From Bacteroidota bacterium (lineage in GTDB: Bacteria > Bacteroidota > Bacteroidia > M30B66), in the NCBI GenBank assembly GCA_947497195.1, contig CANMGM010000044.1, forward strand, positions 1 to 11,580: a stretch of 11,580 nucleotides of DNA, read 5' to 3'. The position numbers were made by a program, and so were the translations under genes. A model generated the notes under the pieces. It was not told the origin of the DNA. It saw nothing but the letters and a program-made list of their open reading frames with translations, and searched no databases. Each line of letters begins with the position of its first letter. Within the stretch, counting starts at the first letter, position 1. Shown piece by piece: positions 6,642 to 11,580 of this stretch.

Positions 6642-8402
6642 TCACGCGTGGCGCTTGGTAGACCTTGCATATTTTCTCTTTCGTAAATTCACAAGCAGCA
6701 GGCCTGCAAGAAGAAGCAGAACAATCGGCAAAACAACATTTTTTAACTGGATAGAAGTGCGTTCGGCCTTAATTTTGGTTTCATCCAACAAGCGCAATTT
6801 AGCCGTTCTGGAGCGCACCGAAATCAAGCCTGCATCATCGCATAAATAATTAACACAATTGAGAAGGAAATCTTTGTTACCAAACAACTCGCCGCTATAG
6901 CGGTCATAACCCAGTGGGGCAATTTGTCCGTTCTTGATCACCGTATTTCGTGCAACATCGCCATCGGCAATAACAATCATTTTACCGGGTTTGTCAGACG
7001 CAGGTTTATAGCCAATTTCAGGATTGTTCATCAAGGTTGTAATCAAACGATTCTGATACACCGATTGAAACTTCCCTTCGAGCAATACAGCCAGCGGAAT
7101 GCCCTGTTCTGCGTAGATTTTCGGATCTGGCTTTTCGCGCAGAATGTTTAAGGATATCCGCGCAGGGGTATTGATTCGGGTGGAGCGGCCCGAACTGCGC
7201 AATAGTACCGATTTACGAATATCGGATGAACCAACAGTATCAATTGAATTTGCAAATTCGAAACGCGTTGCATTGAGGTTATTCACTGTTGGATGATTGC
7301 TAGCCGGCATACACAGCGGGAAATACGGCCAACGCTTGGGAGCAAAACGCGGTTGATTGCCCACCATGCCCACGATTACCGGAATTACCGACGAATTCAA
7401 ATCCATCACCAGGTCGCTGTTAATACGCGCACCGTAGCGAAACAGCATATCGTCGAGGTTCAGGTCGAGCGGATACACCATCGTTGCATTGCTCGCACTG
7501 AGGCTGTCCATCGAAGCAGCCACGCGATCAATAAGCCACAGCACCTTGCCGCCTCGCATTACGTACTGATCGATCAGAAACTTATCCTTCTCCGAAAATA
7601 CCGAATCGGGCTTCGCGATGATTATCGCCGAATAACGCGGGACGAATATGAGCGAATCGTCTTTCTTTGTGCGATAAATCAGACTCGAAAGACTAGAGTC
7701 GAGACGCACGCGTGCTACGGTGTAGTATTCTTTCAGCGCAAGATTCAGGTCCTTGGTTTCGAGCGAATCGAGTTCACCATGTCCTTCGATAAATGCTACC
7801 CGCGGTTTTACCACCGAATTCAGTTTGCGAATTGTATTGGTTAACTCATACTCCAAATCGTTAACTGCACGGGTAAGCATGAGTTCCTCGTTGGCATAGG
7901 TCGAACTTTTCAGGAGTTGTATCGGCAACGTTTGTCCGCGAAACGAAACCAGCGCTCCCGGCCACAACAGCGTTTGGCTCACCCCTGCCCCCTTCTCTTC
8001 TACCGGTGTGGTGTACACCAAGCCATCCTGCATGAGCTGACGGTAAATCGCTTTTCGTTCGCGTTCGTCTTCAGAAGCCGATGGATTGATGAATTCGTAT
8101 TCAACATTGGGTGTAAAGGCCCGAAATTCATCGAGCATTTCCTGCGTTGCGTTACGCAGCTTCTTGTATCCTGCCGGTAACTCACCTTCGAGGTAAACTT
8201 TCACGTAAACAACATCCTTCAGGTTTGTAAGCAGCTTGATGGTTTCGCGGTTTAGCGAATAACGTTTTTCGGTGGTAAGGTCGAGCCTGAAAAAGCGGAA
8301 ACTCCCGAGCATATTTACCAACACCACAAGGGCGATCATCAACATCAGACTAACAACAGCAGCTTTTTTGCGGCTAAACGACTTTTTAACAGCTTGCTTC
8401 AT
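6642..8402 (-). CDS. gldG: GldG, auxiliary subunit of the Gld ABC transporter
   Basis: The 586-residue protein has a basic N-terminus and one membrane helix (about 13-33), then the family hallmark FRLDLTTEKRYSLN (38-51). A long extracytoplasmic region follows, containing VKVYLEGELPAGYKKLRNAT and the EYELTNTIRKL and RVAFIEGHGELDSL segments. A second helix lies near 556-573, followed by a basic tail. This layout fits GldG, the protein encoded with GldF. In Flavobacterium johnsoniae GldA, GldF and GldG form an ABC transporter needed for gliding; its substrate is unknown. Homologues also occur in non-gliding Bacteroidota, so motility is not proven. It starts one base after the gldF stop without an SD, so the two are surely one transcript. 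gldA is not in the window. Confidence 0.92.
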   Translation of the reverse strand: MKQAVKKSFSRKKAAVVSLMLMIALVVLVNMLGSFRFFRLDLTTEKRYSLNRETIKLLTNLKDVVYVKVYLEGELPAGYKKLRNATQEMLDEFRAFTPNVEYEFINPSASEDERERKAIYRQLMQDGLVYTTPVEEKGAGVSQTLLWPGALVSFRGQTLPIQLLKSSTYANEELMLTRAVNDLEYELTNTIRKLNSVVKPRVAFIEGHGELDSLETKDLNLALKEYYTVARVRLDSSLSSLIYRTKKDDSLIFVPRYSAIIIAKPDSVFSEKDKFLIDQYVMRGGKVLWLIDRVAASMDSLSASNATMVYPLDLNLDDMLFRYGARINSDLVMDLNSSVIPVIVGMVGNQPRFAPKRWPYFPLCMPASNHPTVNNLNATRFEFANSIDTVGSSDIRKSVLLRSSGRSTRINTPARISLNILREKPDPKIYAEQGIPLAVLLEGKFQSVYQNRLITTLMNNPEIGYKPASDKPGKMIVIADGDVARNTVIKNGQIAPLGYDRYSGELFGNKDFLLNCVNYLCDDAGLISVRSRTAKLRLLDETKIKAERTSIQLKNVVLPIVLLLLAGLLLVNLRKRKYARSTKRHA

Positions 8403-8403
8403 A

Positions 8404-9135
8404 CTACCAGTTGCGGCTTTGAATTTTAAAACGGGTACAGGCTAAAAAGAAGAAAATGAATCCCAGGAAATACAACATATCCCGGGTATCGAGCACGCCA
8501 CGGCTCATCGACGCAAAGTGCGCGTTAATGCCCAGGTTGATTATCGGCTCATCAACCGCTTTAAAAAAAGGCAATTGCGCAATGGCATCGAAGCCGAAAT
8601 AGCAGAAAAAGCAAAGAAAGAATGCCAGAATAAAGGCAACGAGTTGGTTCTCGGTAAGCGATGAGGCAAACACGCCAATAGACACGTAACTTCCACCAAG
8701 AAAGAGCAAGCCGAAATACGATCCCCAGGTTGCGCCTACATCAATGTTTTGGGGAGGATTGCCGAGCGTTTGCAGCGAGAAATAATAAATCACGGTAGGC
8801 AAAAGAGCAAGAATTACCAGCAGGAAACCCGCCAGGTATTTCGCCAGCACAATTTGCCATTCGCTAATGGGGCGCGTTAGCAGCACCTCCATCGTGCCAT
8901 TGCGCATTTCTTCTGAAAACAGGCGCATCGTAACTGCGGGTATAAGAAACATGAACATCCAGGGGGCAATCACAAACAGCGATTCAAGACTGGTGTAGCC
9001 CGCATCGAGAATGTTGAAATTGCCGGGAAATACCCACAGAAACAGGCCCACAGCCAGCAGAAAGATTGTAATTACGATATATCCGGTAAGGGAACTTAAA
9101 AAGCTGCTTACCTCCTTTTTGAATAGTGCAAACAT
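8404..9135 (-). CDS. gldF: GldF, ABC transporter permease
   Basis: The 243-residue protein is mostly membrane, with about six helices. It opens MFALFKKEVSSFLSSLTGYI, typical of ABC-2 type permeases. The motif RLFSEEMRNGTMEVLLTRPIS lies between the second and third helices; this SEE...GT-E-LLTRP signature marks the GldF/NosY-like group. The final helix is followed by FKIQSRNW. It should form the transmembrane channel, powered by a GldA-type ATPase encoded elsewhere. It is the first gene of the pair and has a well-matched promoter whose predicted start lies only about 9 nt before the ATG. No SD is seen. Adjacency to GldG makes the assignment firm. Confidence 0.93.
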   Translation of the reverse strand: MFALFKKEVSSFLSSLTGYIVITIFLLAVGLFLWVFPGNFNILDAGYTSLESLFVIAPWMFMFLIPAVTMRLFSEEMRNGTMEVLLTRPISEWQIVLAKYLAGFLLVILALLPTVIYYFSLQTLGNPPQNIDVGATWGSYFGLLFLGGSYVSIGVFASSLTENQLVAFILAFFLCFFCYFGFDAIAQLPFFKAVDEPIINLGINAHFASMSRGVLDTRDMLYFLGFIFFFLACTRFKIQSRNW

Positions 9136-9149
9136 GGTACGATTGAGCG

Positions 9150-9181
9150 CAAAGTTAACATTTCAGCATTTCCACGCACAA
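9150..9181 (-). promoter_or_regulatory. Bacteroidota-type promoter for gldF-gldG
   Basis: On the minus strand TTG (9179-9181) is separated by 21 nt from TAACTTTG (9150-9157), a perfect TAnnTTTG element. Predicted transcription begins about 9 nt before the gldF ATG, so the leader would be very short. This is the best promoter match on the minus strand. Confidence 0.65.
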
Positions 9182-9243
9182 AACCTGCCGCTAAGATTCA
9201 ACCGATAGGCTGTTGATAATTCCAACCACACCCATACTAAACA

Positions 9244-9372
9244 TTTTGGCGCCACGGGCGGGCTTTCCGGTACAAGCCTCGGCCCGAATCGCTTGCCAAC
9301 GCACTATAACAGCCACACAGCTTTCGGACCTGCGGGCTTTACCCTGCAATCCCTGGCGCGTTTACGGTAAAA
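9244..9372 (+). repeat. Intergenic GC-rich repeat, copy B
   Basis: This is the second copy of the element at 6338-6456, in the same orientation and about 10 bases longer. Its half-repeats lie at 9260-9279 and 9334-9353. The outer blocks (TTTTGGCGCCA on the left, CCCTGGCGCG and GGTAAAA on the right) are well conserved while the centre between the half-repeats is not. It sits downstream of the L,D-transpeptidase gene and 109 bp before the gldF start. Confidence 0.8.
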
Positions 9373-9421
9373 TTCGAAATCGGGGGAATGGTGTTCATTT
9401 TCCTTCCAATGATCTTTTTAT

Positions 9422-9441
9422 CCCGGGGCTGAAGCCCCGGG
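9422..9441. repeat. Perfect 9-bp hairpin just after the L,D-transpeptidase gene
   Basis: The arms CCCGGGGCT (9422-9430) and AGCCCCGGG (9433-9441) pair fully around a two-base loop, or eight pairs around a TGAA tetraloop. The hairpin begins 4 bases after the stop codon. Minus-strand sequence beyond it is GATAAAAAGATC, with no T-run, so a classic rho-independent terminator is doubtful. A REP-like palindrome that also stabilises or ends the mRNA is as likely. Confidence 0.7.
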
Positions 9442-9445
9442 CTTA

Positions 9446-9934
9446 TCAAGGCTTAATTTCGATTTGGGCTGTCGGAACAACTGCTGCGTAAAGCTCTTCA
9501 ATTTCCGGATTGGTTAATGCGATGCACCCATCTGTCCAATCATAAAAACGCTGAAATTTACCAATCCACTCGTATGTAGGTTTCATGCCATGAATTTCAA
9601 TGTTATTCTGGTAATTGTTGTACGATAAATCCAAGGCCTTGTAATACTGCGAATTGTTATGCTTTCTTAGAAAGAATGTACCCTCGGGCGTTTTGTGATC
9701 GCCGCTTTTTTCTTTTGGCCCAACAGGCACACTACCCAACGCTACAGTGTAGGTTTTTAGCAAAACACCATTGGAATAAGCTTGCATTTCACGCTTCGAC
9801 TTAAATAGAACTAACTTGTCGACCCGCGCATTTGGCGGCAACTTTTCAAGCGGATAAAAATAATACGCCGTTGCGAACAAGAGAAAAACAATGAAAATTA
9901 AGCGGAGGATTGATTTAAAACGAAACGCTTTCAT
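9446..9934 (-). CDS. L,D-transpeptidase (YkuD domain), membrane-anchored
   Basis: The 162-residue protein has a basic N-terminus and a membrane helix at about 10-27, leaving the catalytic domain in the periplasm. The YkuD domain spans about 40-161. It includes GDHKTPEGTFFL (78-89), HG at 115-116 and the active-site segment WTDGCIALTNPEIEEL, with the catalytic Cys at 137. The DWT-x-GCIA-x-TN-x-EIEE form matches the small ErfK/YbiS-type group, not the SHGC-R form. Such enzymes cross-link peptidoglycan or attach proteins to it through a cysteine thioester; which reaction occurs here is not decidable. It starts 36 nt after the YiiX-like gene and may share its transcript, though a -7 element of its own lies in between. 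No SD precedes the ATG. Confidence 0.9.
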   Translation of the reverse strand: MKAFRFKSILRLIFIVFLLFATAYYFYPLEKLPPNARVDKLVLFKSKREMQAYSNGVLLKTYTVALGSVPVGPKEKSGDHKTPEGTFFLRKHNNSQYYKALDLSYNNYQNNIEIHGMKPTYEWIGKFQRFYDWTDGCIALTNPEIEELYAAVVPTAQIEIKP

Positions 9935-9965
9935 AGAATATCTGATAAGGAGATGTATAGTTTTG

Positions 9966-9973
9966 CAAATTTA
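9966..9973 (-). promoter_or_regulatory. Possible -7 promoter element for the L,D-transpeptidase gene
   Basis: TAAATTTG on the minus strand fits TAnnTTTG perfectly and includes the TAA stop codon of the upstream YiiX-like gene. No TTG lies about 20 nt upstream, so this half-matched promoter is weak support. Transcription would begin roughly 25 nt before the ATG at 9934. Confidence 0.35.
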
Positions 9974-10594
9974 ATAATTATCATAAACCATTTCACCTAA
10001 AGGCGATTTGAGCAAGTCAACAGGTGTTACTACCTTTTCATCGAAATTTACATCCCCCGTATAGCGACTTTTAATTGCATGTTGAGCCTCCCGATTATCC
10101 AAATCGTAATCCGAAAATTTCTTCGGCTCACAAAGAGTTATACCAACCGAATTAAATACTTTCCATACAAACTCTGAGCAATACAGGTTAGCATTCGACC
10201 ATTCAAATTTTTTGTCATAGGGTTTCCCGATTTGTGCTTTGGCAAAATCAAACATTTTCTTTTTATCCGACGCACCAATTGGATTCTTCAAGCGAATAAC
10301 CTTGTACTTAGCGCCGACGCCTTTCGATATCCAGGTTTCAAACGTCATTGAACCAACAGGAGATCCTGCGTGAATAACATGAAACTTACCATCCTTTTTA
10401 TATACCAATCCACAGTGCGTAATGTCTGAATGGGTTAATTCCTTGATCAACTTAGTTTGGCTATTCTGAGTTGTTTGAAAAATGATATCGCCCTCATTCA
10501 ATGTATATTCCTGAGCATCACACCCCAAAAAAAAGAATAAAGAAAAATAAACAACCGCATGTTTAAATATGGAAAAATTAAATTGTGGTTTCAT
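9971..10594 (-). CDS. YiiX-like permuted papain-fold (NlpC/P60 superfamily) lipoprotein
   Basis: With the ATG at 10594 the protein has 207 residues. It starts with a lipoprotein signal peptide: a basic/hydrophobic segment ending FFFLGC, with Cys25 as the lipidated residue. The domain follows the YiiX/YebB order: LNEGDIIFQ (32-40), SDITHCGLVY with H60, then IGKPYDKKFEW and LYCSEFVWKVF with C139. His before Cys is the circularly permuted arrangement of this branch. Members are predicted amidases or peptidases; the substrate is unknown, possibly cell-wall peptides. A longer reading from a TTG at 10624 adds ten residues ahead of the signal and would overlap the promoter of the divergent gene, so I prefer the ATG. 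An L,D-transpeptidase gene follows 36 nt downstream, hinting at a shared envelope role. Confidence 0.85.
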   Translation of the reverse strand: MKPQFNFSIFKHAVVYFSLFFFLGCDAQEYTLNEGDIIFQTTQNSQTKLIKELTHSDITHCGLVYKKDGKFHVIHAGSPVGSMTFETWISKGVGAKYKVIRLKNPIGASDKKKMFDFAKAQIGKPYDKKFEWSNANLYCSEFVWKVFNSVGITLCEPKKFSDYDLDNREAQHAIKSRYTGDVNFDEKVVTPVDLLKSPLGEMVYDNY

Positions 10595-10614
10595 GGTTAA
10601 TGATCGTAGTTTTG
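10583..10614 (+). promoter_or_regulatory. Bacteroidota-type promoter for the rhodanese-like gene
   Basis: TTG at 10583-10585 and a perfect TAGTTTTG element at 10607-10614 are 21 nt apart. The predicted start is near 10620, about 10 nt before the ATG at 10631. The -33 element lies within the first codons of the divergent YiiX-like gene. I found no equally good element for the opposite direction. Confidence 0.6.
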
Positions 10615-10630
10615 AAATAAACAATTCACT

Positions 10631-11110
10631 ATGCGTATTATTGTCTTAAATCGAATTTCGTTGTATCTGTTATTAAATTTCTTAATGATTTTCAGCAATC
10701 TATCTGCACAAGACGTGGGCAAAGGTCGCATCGAGCGCCTCGACAACAAAGCCTTCGAAACGAAATTAATCCACGAAAGAGGCGTTTTGGTTGATTTGCG
10801 TTCTGAAGCAGAGATCAAAGACGGAATAATCAAAGGAGCGAGGCATGCTGAATGGCCGGGCAGCGAATTCGAAAAAATGGCAGAACGATTTTACAAAATG
10901 GAGCCGGTATTTTTGTATTGCGCCGGAGGGTACCGGAGCCAGGAAGCTGCAGAATGGCTGATCAAGAAAGGTTTCCTAAATGTAAAAATATTGGAGAATG
11001 GCTTCGATGGCTGGAATCAAGAGGGCTATGCCATTCACGACCAACAAGGAAAGGTCATTCGGGCGAAAAAAGAGGGTGAAAAGACACATCCGGCAAGCTA
11101 CGCTAAATGA
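10631..11110 (+). CDS. Secreted rhodanese-like domain protein
   Basis: The 159-residue protein begins with a signal peptide (about 1-26, ending SNLSA). A single rhodanese domain follows: GVLVDLRSEAEIKDGIIKGA (51-70), then the active-site loop VFLYCAGGYRS with Cys97. WLIKKGFLNVKILENGFDGW closes the fold. C-A-G-G-Y-R is a six-residue loop, as in sulfurtransferases, so the cysteine could carry a persulfide. A single-domain protein in the periplasm may handle sulfane sulfur or thiols there; the substrate is unknown. It is transcribed away from the YiiX-like gene, with only 36 bases between the two starts. The tail after residue 137 is basic and probably disordered. It is the only complete plus-strand gene in the window. 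Confidence 0.92.
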   Translation: MRIIVLNRISLYLLLNFLMIFSNLSAQDVGKGRIERLDNKAFETKLIHERGVLVDLRSEAEIKDGIIKGARHAEWPGSEFEKMAERFYKMEPVFLYCAGGYRSQEAAEWLIKKGFLNVKILENGFDGWNQEGYAIHDQQGKVIRAKKEGEKTHPASYAK

Positions 11111-11172
11111 TTATTTCTTAGATTATCAATAGTTTAAGAATTAACCCTAATATCCATTTGATTATTTTATAA

Positions 11173-11460
11173 TCTACTACGGTCGAATTTTTTGAAGTAT
11201 GGATAATAGAGGCATTCACTATCTATCATGAAAAATTCACCAAATACAACCGGGCGGGAAATGGATTGGTTGCCTGCTGTGTAATGAAAAGCAAAGGGGG
11301 TATTGGCCAGCATGCTCCTTATTGAAAAAACCTTAATACCATTAAATATCGCAATAGCGGAGTCACTCGTTTGGCATTAGCCAAGGTAGTGTTGGCATCA
11401 GAAAATCTGAACGAATCCATTTTATTGCAGGCACTTTTGGTGAAATATCTTGATCCGTGA
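11173..11460 (+). pseudogene. Possible decayed gene: open plus-strand frame with one internal stop
   Basis: One frame is open for 50 codons (11173-11322), meets TGA at 11323-11325, then continues for 44 codons to TGA at 11458-11460. The first half contains EAFTIYHEKFTKYNRAGNGL, the second SGVTRLALAKVVLASENLNE, which reads like an amphipathic helix. There is no good start codon and no family I recognise. The GC content seems higher than the flanks. It may be a remnant of a small gene or simply chance. Confidence 0.25.
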
Positions 11461-11516
11461 GTCCTATGTATTCTTTTCTAAAACAAACTACTTTATGATA
11501 TTAATATAAACATTTG

Positions 11517-11524
11517 TACTTTAG
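11517..11524 (+). promoter_or_regulatory. Possible -7 element for the gene entering at the right edge
   Basis: TACTTTAG differs from TAnnTTTG at one position and lies 18 nt before the ATG at 11543. No clear TTG lies about 20 nt upstream, so only the spacing and partial match support it. Confidence 0.35.
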
Positions 11525-11542
11525 CAGCATTAACTTAATGTA

Positions 11543-11580
11543 ATGGTACTAAAAGCTGATATAGAAAAAGCCTACAAAGC
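11543..11580 (+). CDS. Start of an unidentified protein (truncated by the window edge)
   Basis: An ATG at 11543-11545 opens a frame that reads MVLKADIEKAYKA and leaves the window. A stop codon at 11531-11533 in the same frame limits how far upstream it could start. Twelve codons are too few to name a family; the basic, helical beginning is all that can be seen. The gene is inferred from the ATG, the promoter-like element just upstream and the long gene-free stretch before it. Confidence 0.5.
   Translation, partial: MVLKADIEKAYK

Larger units (their letters stand above)
9136..9445. other. 310-base intergenic gap between the L,D-transpeptidase gene and gldF
   Basis: The gap contains the gldF promoter (9150-9181), copy B of the intergenic repeat (9244-9372) and a GC-rich hairpin (9422-9441). 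The short ORF crossing it on the plus strand translates the repeat and shows no protein family features. Confidence 0.75.
11111..11542. other. 432-base intergenic stretch after the rhodanese gene
   Basis: The stretch is AT-rich at both ends. It holds a coding-like frame on the plus strand at 11173-11460, described separately, and a possible TACTTTAG promoter element at 11517-11524. An AT-only 6-bp hairpin at 11160-11174 is too weak to call a terminator. No RNA gene is recognisable. Confidence 0.6.

Noticed and set aside
9958..9965. Perfect TAGTTTTG on the plus strand between the L,D-transpeptidase and YiiX-like genes
   Set aside because: No TTG lies at the right distance and no plus-strand gene follows; an eight-base match with two free positions is expected by chance.
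10595..10624. Ten-residue N-terminal extension of the YiiX-like protein from a TTG
   Set aside because: The ATG at 10594 places a clean lipoprotein signal peptide at the N-terminus; the extension would bury it and cover the divergent promoter.
11160..11174. GATTAT/ATAATC hairpin after the rhodanese gene as terminator
   Set aside because: The 6-bp stem is A/T except one pair and has no T-run beyond it.
11151..11205. TATCCAT / ATGGATA inverted repeat as possible ends of an insertion sequence
   Set aside because: The match is 7 bp, the enclosed 41 bases hold nothing, and there are no target-site duplications.

Overview
The window looks like a stretch of Bacteroidota chromosome. Three things point there. 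It carries a moxR-DUF58-bat ("Bacteroides aerotolerance") operon in its Bacteroidota gene order, and a gldF-gldG pair typical of that phylum. Upstream of several genes there are -7 elements of the Bacteroidota type (TAnnTTTG) with a TTG about 20 nt further up. Most starts also lack a Shine-Dalgarno sequence. The sequence does not settle family or genus.

Layout, from the right end of the minus-strand block leftwards. A short secreted-enzyme cluster at 9446-10594 holds a YiiX-like papain-fold lipoprotein and an L,D-transpeptidase (YkuD). Next comes gldF-gldG (9135-6642), the membrane permease and the auxiliary subunit of an ABC transporter; the ATPase gene gldA is not in the window. After a 660-base gap comes a seven-gene block running to the left edge: moxR, a DUF58 protein, a DUF4381-like membrane protein, batA, batB, batC and the start of batD. 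Three of its junctions are ATGA overlaps. Only two clear plus-strand starts are seen: a secreted rhodanese-like protein (10631-11110), divergent from the YiiX gene, and a gene that begins at about 11543 and leaves the window.

How the genes fit together. MoxR AAA+ ATPases with von Willebrand A (VWA) proteins are thought to act as chaperone-like assembly machines. Here the ATPase and the soluble DUF58 protein would act in the cytoplasm. BatA and BatB expose VWA domains anchored by membrane helices. BatC (TPR), BatD and the DUF4381-like protein would provide binding surfaces in the periplasm and membrane. Their substrate is unknown. The GldF/GldG homologues belong to a transporter linked to gliding in Flavobacterium, but their presence alone does not prove motility.

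Noncoding content. Two direct copies of a roughly 120-130 bp GC-rich intergenic repeat bracket gldF-gldG, and each copy contains two internal half-repeats. A 9-bp CCCGGGGCT hairpin follows the L,D-transpeptidase gene. Shine-Dalgarno motifs occur only at the three ATGA-overlap junctions of the bat operon. The 432 bases after the rhodanese gene hold no convincing gene, only a coding-like frame broken by one stop. I found no tRNA, rRNA, CRISPR array or intact insertion sequence, and nothing that clearly qualifies as a wholly new system.
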